Shown in pieces: positions 56,601-64,000 of a stretch of DNA of 64,000 nucleotides. Position 1 is the first letter of the stretch. Every line of letters begins with the position of its first letter. Source of the stretch: Nostoc paludosum FACHB-159 (GTDB lineage: Bacteria; Cyanobacteriota; Cyanobacteriia; Cyanobacteriales; Nostocaceae); contig NZ_JACJTU010000006.1 in NCBI RefSeq assembly GCF_014698835.1, positions 186,001 to 250,000 on the forward strand. The letters are read 5' to 3'. The notes below the pieces were generated by a model. That model ran no database searches and had not been told where the DNA came from. It saw only the letters and a program-made list of their open reading frames with translations. The position numbers and the translations under genes were made by a program.

Positions 56601-59098
56601 TTGTTGTAGCGAATTCCACCAGGATTAACTGTTTGCAACAAATTACCAGACAAATCATAAACCCGCAGCCCGGCATTTTTCACTGAGGTTAATACTAGGC
56701 TATCGGCAGAATTTGTGGCATTAACATAAATGGCAGGGTCGTCAGCATCGCCCTGTTGATCTACTGGCAGTGTTTCATCGTCCAACAAATCGGGGGTAGT
56801 TTCTACCGTGGGTGCAGCGGTGGGAACTAAATCTGCACCCAAGGTAAGGATTTGGGTAAATTGGCTGCTGTTGAAGTTGTTGTCACTCACTAAAACAATC
56901 GACTGACGACCATCTGCAAGTTTGGGGCCAAAAGCGATACCTTCAATGTTATCGGTTGGCAGATCTAAGTCATTTAAATTCAACAGTAAGCGTTTTTGTG
57001 CAGGTGCGATCGCTGCTAGTTGCTCAGCACTCAAATCATTCAGAGAATCGTAGAAACTGATGTCTGTTGCACCTTGCAAAGAAATTTCGTAAATTTGGAT
57101 GGTGTTGCCTACACCTTGTGCAAAGGAACGTTCTAGCGCCAGTAATGTGCCACGATTATCTATTGCTAGTAAATCTACCAAACCATTGTCAGCAGAACCT
57201 GTGCTGGGGTTTGGTGCTTCGGGGATTGCATCGGTGATGTAGAGGTATTCTTTTTCTGGTTGTCCAGTAACCAGATTGTATTGCAAAATCCGGGAACGGC
57301 TACCACTGGTGAGTGAAGCCTTTAAGCCATCTTGGGATAGGGCGTTTTCAGTGGCGGTAAATAAAGTTTTTTGGTCGGGTGTGATGGTGAGGCTTTCAAA
57401 TGCCAAATTATTGTAAACGCCTGATGTCTGCGTGTCGCCTGCATCTACAATTCCGTTGTTGTTGGTGTCTGCAACTACTGGCAAGAATTTGGTAGGGATA
57501 AGTAGCGATCGCACTTCTTGACCTGTAGTCAGCGAAAACTCTTTAATAAAGGGATTAGTAACGCGACTTGCACCCAAATCCGGTCTAACTTCGCCTTCTG
57601 AAGAGATAAAAACAGTACCCTTATCAGTTAAAGCTATACCTTCTGGGTCAAGGCTAAAAGCTGTAAAAAAGTCGCCATTGCTATCTTTGAGAGGTGTGAC
57701 ATTGGTGAAAGTCACTTCACTACCAGCAGTGAAAGTGTAGAAGCGAGCCAAACCGTTAGTATCCGACCGAGCATCAGAGATAGCGTAGTAGACCTTGTTA
57801 ACAGCATCGTAGGTGACACCAGATAGCCCGCCCACTGGAGTTGGTGTACCATTGACAGTTCCCGCCGCACCAGTAGGAATAAAGCCAGTTACAAAAGTAC
57901 TTTGCGCCACAAATTCCGCACTGGGAATGGTTTTGCCTGGTTCACTTGGCCCAGTTTTGACATCCGCGAATACCAAGCGATGGTCAGAACTGGGGAAGGG
58001 AAAAGTACCTACTGGGGAGAATGTCGGGTCAGTATTTAGCGGCCAAAATACTCCTGAGTTGGCAATTGTCAAGTCAGCGGAGGGTAGGACATAATCAGTC
58101 CGTAGGTTTCCAGGAGTAGTATCAGGAAAATCCGCGGTGTCAAAAGCCGGATTACCCGTTTGGTTAGCGTTTGCACCACCCTGTAAATCTGCTTGTTGGG
58201 GGCCACCGAGACTGCTAGGAATGACATTAGTATTAATACCAGGATTTTCCAACAATTGGCGGATAGCAAAGTCAAAACTATCACCATCTTTTGGGTCAGC
58301 ATTTTGGTCGCCCATAATGACAAAACTTGACCCAGCATCAATACCGCCCGTTTTACCCTCATCATCATAGATGTAATCGCCTTTACCAGGGCTAACATAG
58401 TCTGCCCAAAAGCGGATTTCATCGTGATTGCGTTTGCCGTTGCGGTCTTCTGGCCCATCAAATACCGGTGGTGTGGGGTGGCTGGCGAGGACATGAATTG
58501 TCTCGCCGTTTACTTTGATGGGTATATCCCAGTGACTTTTAGAAGAAAGGCGTAGAACTGCCAGTTCTTCTGGAGAATACCAATCATTTGGCTCTGGAGT
58601 CGCAGGATCGTCAGGAAGCAAGGCATCGGGCATATCCTTCCAGAGGAACTTTTGGAAAGTGCGGATATTGGCAGTATCGATGGGATATTTGGACAACAGC
58701 AACATTCCGAATTGCCCAGGAAAATTACCGAATCCCAAAGCATCATCGCCGTATCCTGCTTGGCCTGGAGTTGTAACTGCTGTACCGTTGTTATTTAAGT
58801 CAAATCCAGAAGCAATACCCGTATTGGAAGGAGCGATGTAGAAGTAAGGATAGTCAACAGGAGTTGCACCATTTTGACTGACCGCTAAATAATTTTGTTT
58901 AAATAATTGAACTGCCTCTGGAGAGTAATCAAACTCATTAATCAGCAGGACATCCGGATTATTACGCTGGATAATTTCTGCAACCGCCTTCGCCTGAGCA
59001 TTATCAGGAGTAGAAAGATCGGTGACTAACTGACCTTCGGCATTGCGATTCAAAGAAGCATTGAACTGAGAAAAGCGAATTGTGCTTGTAGTTACCAT
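53651..59098 (-). CDS. Giant RTX multi-enzyme: EEP nuclease + two phytase-like domains + beta-propeller phytase
   Basis: This 1815-residue protein, in order, has an endonuclease/exonuclease/phosphatase domain (1-375: RFSQFNASLNR, DVLLINEFDY, ILASHPTPP-type (LASHPTPPVFDG), VIMGDQNADP, SSDHRLVFAD). A first phytase-like/esterase-like propeller follows (385-765: GGLSGVTYDAVNKVYYAISDA). Then comes a 3-phytase-type beta-propeller (770-1130: GDADDPAIYVNATNSADSL, GLRVYDLSGN). A second phytase-like propeller follows (1156-1545: LGGFSGLYFQGIAANGNL), then an RTX tail (1560-1815). The combination should free phosphate from nucleic acids and inositol phosphates outside the cell. Its promoter is not clear, since a MITE-like hairpin and GAGTTAG repeats separate it from the upstream nuclease gene. 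Confidence 0.88.
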   Translation of the reverse strand: MVTTSTIRFSQFNASLNRNAEGQLVTDLSTPDNAQAKAVAEIIQRNNPDVLLINEFDYSPEAVQLFKQNYLAVSQNGATPVDYPYFYIAPSNTGIASGFDLNNNGTAVTTPGQAGYGDDALGFGNFPGQFGMLLLSKYPIDTANIRTFQKFLWKDMPDALLPDDPATPEPNDWYSPEELAVLRLSSKSHWDIPIKVNGETIHVLASHPTPPVFDGPEDRNGKRNHDEIRFWADYVSPGKGDYIYDDEGKTGGIDAGSSFVIMGDQNADPKDGDSFDFAIRQLLENPGINTNVIPSSLGGPQQADLQGGANANQTGNPAFDTADFPDTTPGNLRTDYVLPSADLTIANSGVFWPLNTDPTFSPVGTFPFPSSDHRLVFADVKTGPSEPGKTIPSAEFVAQSTFVTGFIPTGAAGTVNGTPTPVGGLSGVTYDAVNKVYYAISDARSDTNGLARFYTFTAGSEVTFTNVTPLKDSNGDFFTAFSLDPEGIALTDKGTVFISSEGEVRPDLGASRVTNPFIKEFSLTTGQEVRSLLIPTKFLPVVADTNNNGIVDAGDTQTSGVYNNLAFESLTITPDQKTLFTATENALSQDGLKASLTSGSRSRILQYNLVTGQPEKEYLYITDAIPEAPNPSTGSADNGLVDLLAIDNRGTLLALERSFAQGVGNTIQIYEISLQGATDISFYDSLNDLSAEQLAAIAPAQKRLLLNLNDLDLPTDNIEGIAFGPKLADGRQSIVLVSDNNFNSSQFTQILTLGADLVPTAAPTVETTPDLLDDETLPVDQQGDADDPAIYVNATNSADSLVLTSVKNAGLRVYDLSGNLLQTVNPGGIRYNNIDLQYGFKLGNQSIDIAVASDRQNDKLAIFRINPNPTTPGQYLEDITDSSIGTLFQGLPFAEPYSSSSRSAYGLALYRSPITNDYYVFVNRRETGDVAQYKLIDKGNGKIGIERVREFTVPTVGDGSANAKGEREPQTEGMVVDQETGFLYIGQEDVGIWKYQAEPNGGTTGKLIDKVKDLGGNYLTNDVEGLTIYYGKNGTGYLLASSQGDNTFVAYTREGNNEFVGNFAVGNSGSIDSVQESDGADVINVPLGPNFPFGLFVTQDGSNEPGKIVSDEGEEENISSNFKLVPWENIANALPTPLNIDTTSYDPRNPVAQPKLTIYDFENLPKLGTTSKNQDIFLGGFSGLYFQGIAANGNLKFVTNTDRGPNGEPDGVKRPFLLPDFQPEIVSFELNRTTGKITITNRTKLFRQDGTTPLTGLPNLQAVGNGLAYTDEIAVDLDNNVLANDPLGADLEGIVVAKNGDYWLVDEYRPAIYHFDSNGKLIERFIPQGTATAPDSDQPAGTFGIEVLPAVYAQRRNNRGFEAVALEGNKLYAFIQSPIDNPDVANDATSKASLNLRILEFDIVTKQVTAEYLYRLEGLPGTDKIGDAVSLGNGKFAVVERDDNGTSASNKLIYQIDLAGATNINNPANFTLPAGKTIEQLTSAELTAANITPVTKSLIANAAQLGYTGVEKLEGLALVAPNTLALLNDNDFNITGNTPAERLGILELPNNLITVEPTIPDFGSSNSDDVTLKPGQTFFAGDGADFVEGATNNTIRAGKGDDIVLVGSDSCVSGQKGDDQIFIGQNGAANSTNVDGGNGDDVITVVEASGSNNLFGAAGDDTLTVIEGSRQYLFGGDGDDTLSSEGSKNRLYGGSGDDIFFSNLDDLLFGGDGDDVLFAGEKGGNKLSGGNGIDKFWIASSSLPTAKNIVSDFTIGIDKIGLGGIGVTQFSGLTLLQQGNDTLVKTANTELALLVGITSNSLTANDFVFSASIVS

Positions 59099-59118
59099 AA
59101 GAAAAAATGGGGAATGGG

Positions 59119-59152
59119 GAGTTAGGAGTTAGGAGTTAGGAGTTAGGAGTTA
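59119..59152. repeat. Tandem GAGTTAG heptamers
   Basis: Four to five perfect GTTAGGA units 20 bp before the start codon of the 1815-residue gene, where the ribosome binding site should be. No Shine-Dalgarno sequence is visible between repeat and ATG. Confidence 0.88.
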
Positions 59153-59187
59153 TTCTCCCCTCTGTTCCTCCGCGCCTCTGCGTGAGC

Positions 59188-59320
59188 TTTAAGGGACATC
59201 CAAATGAAAAAAATATCCAACTATTTGTTGTGGGGTGGGCGTCTCGCCCGCCCGTAGTCAAAGGCGGGCAAGATGCCCACCCCACAATATTGGATAATTT
59301 ATTTCTTGGAAGTCCTTAAA
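59188..59320. mobile_element. MITE-like hairpin element overlapping the stop codon of the nuclease gene
   Basis: The ends TTTAAGGGACATCCAAATG (left) and the complement of the right end TTTAAGGACTTCCAAGAAA are inverted repeats of about 30 bp. Inside, TTGTGGGGTGGGC and GCGGGC blocks form a second GC-rich inverted repeat. The right end includes the TAA stop (59316-59318) of the 1282-residue gene. On the minus strand the hairpin is followed by a T-rich run, so it may also terminate transcription. Confidence 0.72.
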
Positions 59321-62300
59321 CAAAAACAAAACGAGTATCTGTTGCCAAATTTGTATTTTGGTTTAACCCGGTTTCGACAACAGCAATCAATTCCGTACCG
59401 TTGCTGGTGAAAATACCGACAGCAGATTTAATGATGGATACAGCCGACGCTGACCCTAATGAATAATTGTTAGCAACTCCTTTGAGTTCAACGCGATCGC
59501 TCGTCTGTAAGTTGAGAATATCTGCGTAGTCACTGTTACCGGAACTAGCATAGAAAACAGAAGTGCCATCGCCCAAAACGTAAGTATCTGCGCCCTGGTC
59601 GCCGTTGAGAAGGTCGATTTCGTTTGTGCCGCCTCCCCAACCAATGAGGCGATCGTTGCCATCGCCTCCAGAAACTATATCTTTGCCAAGTCCGCCTAAG
59701 ATTGTGTCATTACCGCCATCGCCAAGGAGTATGTCAGCGCCTCCTTTGCCATCGAGGAAATCATTGCCTGTTCCACCGTTGATTAACTCAATGCCGTTGG
59801 TGCCGATAACGCGATCGCTCCCACCTAAAGCGTTGACTATGTACCGATCCAAACCAGTAAGCTCTTCGACAAAGATGATGTCGTTACCAGATGTGGCCTT
59901 GTTGTTAGCAACGGTCAATTCAAAAGTATCGCTGGCTGTTAGGCCTTTCTCATCAGTAGCGGTGACTGTGACTGCAAAAATACCAGTTGTCGGGACAGTG
60001 CCGGAAATAACGCCAGTGTTAGCAGTGATACTAGCTCCCCCCGGTAAACCAGTAGCGCTATAACTGAGGGTATCATCTGCATCGATGTCAGCAAATTTAT
60101 TACCGACATTGAAAGAGAAGGGTTTGTTAGTAGAGATGATTTGGTCGTTGATGGGTTGCACTACCGTGGGTGCTTCATTAATGTCGTTGACTTGGATGGT
60201 CAACACCTTTTCCACAGAAAGCCCACCATTATCGGTACTGCCTAACCGAATGCTGTAGGAAGATTTGGTTTCAAAGTCTGGGGAAGCTTTGATTTGTAAG
60301 CTGTTGCCATCAATTGTGAAAGCAGCGTTATCAGTATCGCCAGTTCCAGTAACCAAGCTGTAGGTGAAAGTGTCACCTGTATCCGGGTCGGTGGTGATAA
60401 ATGTACCTATGACTGTGTTTGCTGGAACATTTTCATTAACGCTGGTAGCACTCAATGTTATGTCTGTGGGAGCATCGTTTCCAGATATGTTAAACCGAGC
60501 CACACTAGGATCGTGGTCGCTATTTTGATCGGCAAATTCTGAGTTGATGTGGACTACATCATACCCATCAAGTTTACTGAGCAAATTGCCACTTACTAAA
60601 ACGTGGTCAAGGGTTTGGGCGTTGCCTTCAAAGTTATAGGTGTAGCGCTCATTTTGAGGCAGAGTTTCAATCAGAGAATTCAGTCCAGCACTTTTGACGG
60701 TGTTGACAGGGTTGGAAAACTCAAAGTCATTCAAGTCACCTGCTACAACTATATTGGCATTGGGGTCGATCGCTAAAATGCTCTGGACAAAGTTTTTCAC
60801 CAAGGTAGCTTGTTGTTGGCGCTGCACTTCGCTAGTCAAGGTTGGCGGTTGATTCACACCAAATAATGGTTGATCGCCACCTTTAGAATTAAAGTGATTA
60901 CCAATTACATATACGGTTTCGCCGTTGAAAGTAAATTCACCCACTAACGGTTTGCGACTGCTATTGAAGGCCGAGTTGGTGGGATCGATCAAACCAGGAC
61001 TATTAGAAATTGTGGGAACACCAGAGTTATTGGTAACTGTGGTGCTGGAGGTGGAACTACCACCAGGACGATCTACAAAACTGACGCGATTGGGATTAAA
61101 TAAGAAACCGACCCGGATATTTCCCCCAGGTTCACCGCCATTGGTATCATCCACTGGGTTAATTTGGCGATATTCGTAGGTGGGGCCGCCAGCAGCAGCG
61201 ATCGCATTAATTAATTGTTGGAAGGTAACGCTGGCATCAACTACGCTATCGTTTATCGGGCCATTATTGTCCTGAATTTCTTCCAGAGAAATGATATCTG
61301 GCGATTTCAAATTATTGACAATGCTGTTAGCAAGGTCGCTAAACTTGGTTGGAATATCGTTTGGGTCAAGATTTTCGACGTTGAAGGTAGCAATTGTCAG
61401 TTGGTCAGTGGTAGCAGTTAAATTGGTGACTTCTTTTTCAAGAGTACTGTTCTGTACTACTGTGGGAGCAGTCGATACTAAAACTTCATAGTTGCTAAAG
61501 TCGTAGCTAACGACACCTACAACAGTGCTAAGTTGGGTACCAACATTAACTTCAGGTAGCACTAAGGCATTGTTGAGATCGTCGATCTGAATCCGTTCAG
61601 GATTGAAGTCTGAGGGACTAATTAGGCTACCACCACGAGCTGTGCGCCCAGTGGCATTTGCTCCATTGTCTGCTAATACCCAAATTTCCTGTGATGTACC
61701 AAAGTTTCCAGTAGGTGAAGTGGCGATGGGGTTATTGACCTGTACAAGCATTCCTTCTAAGCTTTCATAGAAGTCGATGCCATCTTGGGCAGGGTCAAAG
61801 GTGGTTGTTCCAGTTTCGATATTACCGCTAGTATCGTTATCGATTACTGTAGTTGGGATGGTTCTGCCGCCATTACCGAGAATTGTGGCAGTTGGCAAAG
61901 CATTGCCACTGGAGAGTGTGACAATTGTAGGGGTAGTAATTTGTGTTATCGTCAGGTTATTAGCATTATTACCGGGACGAAACTCGGTGACTGTTCCAGT
62001 GACTAATATAGAATCGCCGACAGATACCGTTGGTGCTGATGAAGTGAAGACAAAAATGGCTTCAGAGGTGCGATCGTCGTTATCTGGGTTGGGGTCTTGC
62101 AGGTAAAAACCGTTACTTCTGAGTACCGTGACAATTCCCGCGACATTGTTAACTGTCTGGCCTACCAAAGCTGAGATATGCGCCGTTCCCTGAATCTCGT
62201 TAATCTTAATGGATGGGGCTACTTCGTTATCTGTCACCGTAATATCTGCACTGCCGTTAGTAAAATTTGTAGCAGCAGCAGTTATGGTTACTGTTTGGGA

Positions 62301-63164
62301 ACCATCAAGTATTAAGTCGTCTACAGCATTAACCGCAAAGGTGACAGTCGAACTATTGCCTGTGAAGGTGACAGTTGTGGGTACTGTTGCCTCGCTTGTA
62401 TCGTTACTGCTTAAATTGACAACTAAATCAGATGTGGAAGTGTCTGAGCGTGTCAATGTGGCTGTAGCAGCATTAACCCCAGCATTTTCGGCAAATGAGC
62501 TAGGAGTAATACTTAAAGACAAAGTTGGTAATGGCGGAATCGAGCGTAGACTATTGATATAAGTCGTATTAGCTCCGCCATTGGGCAAACCAGGTGTAGT
62601 GGAAGCAAATGGAATTCCTGTTGTCCAGTTAGTAGTGTTTGTTGCGCCAGCAACGTCAGAGTTTAATGCATAGCCTGTATTGTTTGTGCTAGTTCCAAAA
62701 TTGACATTTGCAGCACTTGTGAAGGCTCCTGTTGCAGTGCCAATATCTACAGCAAATCCGTCTGCGGAAATGGTTGCGCCAGTATTTGAAGTATCAACCC
62801 AAACAACATCATCACCAGCAATATCTCCGGTATTTCCGCTGTTGGCATTAGGTAGGAACGAACCGCCAGCATTGAGAGCTATATTCCAGTCATTAGCTGA
62901 TGGATTGTAGGATGTATCCTGAGTAACAGCTGTAGTTCCACCGACTGTAATGATAGTTCCTGCTTTAAAGGTAGAGGCTATGGAACCAAGATTTGTAAAT
63001 TTATAAGCAGAAAACTTAGAGGCTTTGCTACTTGTGGAATCTCCCACAAAGAAAGACTCAAGCTGTGTCGCAGTCAAGTCTTCAGTAAGCAAAAGCTCGA
63101 TGAATTCGTCAGTTGTGGTCAGGGTTCCACCACGATAAAACTCATTGATAACGATCTTGGACAT
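59316..63164 (-). CDS. RTX extracellular nuclease (ExeM/NucH-like) with lamin-tail and cadherin-like domains
   Basis: This 1282-residue protein has a lamin-tail-like domain (1-200: KIVINEFYRGG, DEFIELLL), a Calx-beta-like domain (about 215-310), an OB-fold region (316-450: IKINEIQGTAHIS, NGFYLQDP) and an EEP nuclease (590-890: LTIATFNVENLDP, DIISLEEIQDN, VIGNHFNSKGG, IVVAGDLNDF, SDHDPSVARF). A cadherin domain (895-1000), a He_PIG domain (1000-1095) and RTX repeats (1100-1282) follow. It should degrade extracellular DNA, giving nucleotides for phosphatases. AAGAGG precedes the ATG. A 43-codon ORF lies 24 bp upstream, and a Pho-box-like array lies above that. Confidence 0.93.
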   Translation of the reverse strand: MSKIVINEFYRGGTLTTTDEFIELLLTEDLTATQLESFFVGDSTSSKASKFSAYKFTNLGSIASTFKAGTIITVGGTTAVTQDTSYNPSANDWNIALNAGGSFLPNANSGNTGDIAGDDVVWVDTSNTGATISADGFAVDIGTATGAFTSAANVNFGTSTNNTGYALNSDVAGATNTTNWTTGIPFASTTPGLPNGGANTTYINSLRSIPPLPTLSLSITPSSFAENAGVNAATATLTRSDTSTSDLVVNLSSNDTSEATVPTTVTFTGNSSTVTFAVNAVDDLILDGSQTVTITAAATNFTNGSADITVTDNEVAPSIKINEIQGTAHISALVGQTVNNVAGIVTVLRSNGFYLQDPNPDNDDRTSEAIFVFTSSAPTVSVGDSILVTGTVTEFRPGNNANNLTITQITTPTIVTLSSGNALPTATILGNGGRTIPTTVIDNDTSGNIETGTTTFDPAQDGIDFYESLEGMLVQVNNPIATSPTGNFGTSQEIWVLADNGANATGRTARGGSLISPSDFNPERIQIDDLNNALVLPEVNVGTQLSTVVGVVSYDFSNYEVLVSTAPTVVQNSTLEKEVTNLTATTDQLTIATFNVENLDPNDIPTKFSDLANSIVNNLKSPDIISLEEIQDNNGPINDSVVDASVTFQQLINAIAAAGGPTYEYRQINPVDDTNGGEPGGNIRVGFLFNPNRVSFVDRPGGSSTSSTTVTNNSGVPTISNSPGLIDPTNSAFNSSRKPLVGEFTFNGETVYVIGNHFNSKGGDQPLFGVNQPPTLTSEVQRQQQATLVKNFVQSILAIDPNANIVVAGDLNDFEFSNPVNTVKSAGLNSLIETLPQNERYTYNFEGNAQTLDHVLVSGNLLSKLDGYDVVHINSEFADQNSDHDPSVARFNISGNDAPTDITLSATSVNENVPANTVIGTFITTDPDTGDTFTYSLVTGTGDTDNAAFTIDGNSLQIKASPDFETKSSYSIRLGSTDNGGLSVEKVLTIQVNDINEAPTVVQPINDQIISTNKPFSFNVGNKFADIDADDTLSYSATGLPGGASITANTGVISGTVPTTGIFAVTVTATDEKGLTASDTFELTVANNKATSGNDIIFVEELTGLDRYIVNALGGSDRVIGTNGIELINGGTGNDFLDGKGGADILLGDGGNDTILGGLGKDIVSGGDGNDRLIGWGGGTNEIDLLNGDQGADTYVLGDGTSVFYASSGNSDYADILNLQTSDRVELKGVANNYSLGSASAVSIIKSAVGIFTSNGTELIAVVETGLNQNTNLATDTRFVFV

Positions 63165-63187
63165 AAAAACCTCTTGCTTTAATTGTG

Positions 63188-63319
63188 TTAAAGAGCGATC
63201 GCAGCATCACTTTGTATCAAGGCCAAACCAACAACATCAGAAGTCTGAGGGCTAGTACCGGCAGCGTCAATGCCACCTTCAAAGTCCGAAGTGTGGAGAA
63301 TTTGGAGTGTAAGTGCCAT
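63188..63319 (-). pseudogene. 43-residue ORF resembling the N-terminus of a secreted metallophosphatase/5'-nucleotidase
   Basis: The ORF reads MALTLQILHTSDFEGGIDAA, matching the start of RTX-type metallophosphatase/5'-nucleotidases (LQILHxSDxEGG, metal-binding Asp), then SDVVGLALIQSDAAIAL and a stop. Intact enzymes run to 500 residues or more, so this is probably a remnant with the middle deleted. It ends 23 bp before the nuclease start and could still be translated as a leader ORF. Confidence 0.55.
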
Positions 63320-63482
63320 TTTTTTGCCAGTAAAACTACGTTAACTGCAAAGATGCACTTCGCAATTACAGCGAAAGCAATACTAAATAGAACTTTCAGA
63401 CCACCATTCTTGGCAGTTAAGAGAAGTTATTTGTACAAGTTTTGAGCATTTAACTATTCAGCCACCTTAAAGTATCTGAATA

Positions 63483-63512
63483 AAGTTAAGAAACAGCTAG
63501 CAAAAGGTTAAA
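63483..63512 (-). promoter_or_regulatory. Pho-box-like direct repeats upstream of the nuclease unit
   Basis: On the minus strand TTTAACCT (63512-63505) and CTTAACTT (63490-63483) both match PyTTAAPyPyT fully and are exactly 22 bp (two 11-bp steps) apart. The middle unit GCTAGCTG (63501-63494) is weak. It lies about 165 bp before the 43-codon ORF and about 320 bp before the nuclease start. Confidence 0.55.
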
Positions 63513-63926
63513 ACAACAGATAGTTGAGTTGATAAAAGGCAAAAGGCAATGGGCAAGAGGCAACAGGGTTAAAAGTCTCCTTGCGTCCAGCTTTGAGGGT
63601 TAGTTTATATTCTCAGCTATGGTGCTACTGCGATAAATTACAGCCAAAGATACAAACATTTAAAAATTTTCAGGTAAAAATTTTTAAATGGCTGCACACC
63701 ACAATTTATTGAAAAAAATCAAAAATAAATATAAATTTTTCTAGATATTATGTAAGAAGCGATACACGCTGATATCGTATCGCGTGTGATTAAAGACTTA
63801 TCATTTAGACCTCAAGGGAGCTAGGGAGCTGAGGAGAGGAACAGTCGCCTTGAGTCTATAAATTGGAATAATTGGCGTTGCTGAATTTTATGTATGAAAA
63901 CCATTGTGCATGATATCAAAATCCTT

Positions 63927-63991
63927 GTAGAGACGTTGCATTGCAACGTCTGTACGCATTGCAACGTCTGTACGCATTGCAACGTCTCTAC
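63927..63991. repeat. Palindromic repeat TGTAGAGACGTTGCA...TGCAACGTCTCTACG
   Basis: Inverted ends GTAGAGACGTTGCA / TGCAACGTCTCTAC enclose two tandem 18-bp copies of CGCATTGCAACGTCTGTA. It is related in its ends to the GTAGAGACGC...GCGTCTCTAC palindrome at 24886-24911. This is a dispersed Nostoc-type element. Confidence 0.85.
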
Positions 63992-64000
63992 GTGTGTATT

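Larger units (their letters stand above)
63320..64000. other. Intergenic region to the window end
   Basis: No gene seen. Contains the Pho-box-like array (63483-63512) and, at 63927-63991, a palindromic tandem repeat. A plus-strand 86-codon ORF at 63185-63445 is the shadow of the metallophosphatase remnant. Confidence 0.6.

Noticed and set aside
63185..63445. 86-codon plus-strand ORF
   Set aside because: Opposite-strand shadow of the metallophosphatase-like remnant and its leader; no family resemblance.
1..64000. tRNA or rRNA genes
   Set aside because: No T-loop/acceptor pattern or rRNA segment was recognised by eye; a tRNAscan or Infernal run would be decisive.

Overview
The window is chromosomal DNA from a filamentous, heterocyst-forming cyanobacterium of the Nostoc/Anabaena type. 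The HIP1 octamer GCGATCGC is scattered throughout. Intergenic DNA is full of heptamer-type short tandem repeats (AATTCGT, GGGCATG, GAGTTAG and similar) and of small hairpin elements. Gene content includes pcyA (phycobilin synthesis), devBCA (heterocyst glycolipid export), psbP- and psb32-like photosystem II genes and isiB. No tRNA, rRNA, CRISPR array or complete insertion sequence was found.

Region by region. 1-6 kb: envelope sugar genes, namely a glycosyltransferase-GtrA fusion cut by the window edge, a GT39-like membrane glycosyltransferase and an 842-residue ManC-like nucleotidyltransferase fused to a phosphomutase-like half. 6-9 kb: isiB (flavodoxin), preceded by a decayed isiA/pcb fragment and a Fur-box-like site, then an alpha/beta-hydrolase-like protein without its serine. 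9-21 kb: a UgpC/MalK-type ABC ATPase, an FAD monooxygenase, ssb, an FHA/ABC-2 transporter split by a lesion in its FHA region, a Ser/Thr kinase, a Uma2 nuclease-like protein and a HAD phosphatase. 21-29 kb: devBCA, pcyA, maf, psbP and dapB. 30-38 kb: a beta-helix protein, precorrin-8X methylmutase, a Psb32-like TPM protein, three small membrane or coiled-coil proteins, and a ZnuA/MntC-like lipoprotein with a Zur-box-like site but without its histidine ligands.

38-63 kb is the most striking part: a type I secretion unit (HlyB-like ABC transporter with an N-terminal cyclic-nucleotide-binding-like domain, plus an HlyD-like adaptor) followed by five very large genes on the same strand. They encode a delta-60-repeat/DUF4114 protein, an RTX alkaline phosphatase/phosphodiesterase, an RTX protein with a GDPD domain nested in a phytase-like propeller, an 1815-residue RTX protein with EEP nuclease, two phytase-like and one beta-propeller-phytase segment, and a 1282-residue RTX nuclease. 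Direct repeats matching the cyanobacterial Pho box (8-bp units every 11 bp, consensus PyTTAAPyPyT) lie upstream of three transcription units. I read the region as a secretion-coupled phosphorus-scavenging island: enzymes cutting DNA, phytate, glycerophosphodiesters and phosphomonoesters, exported by a neighbouring pump and probably induced by phosphate starvation. A 43-codon ORF just upstream of the nuclease resembles the N-terminus of a secreted 5'-nucleotidase.

Several genes look decayed or degenerate at catalytic positions (isiA remnant, FHA/ABC, alpha/beta hydrolase, ZnuA-like protein, phosphomutase half). All functions are inferred from sequence pattern recognition; no database search was run.
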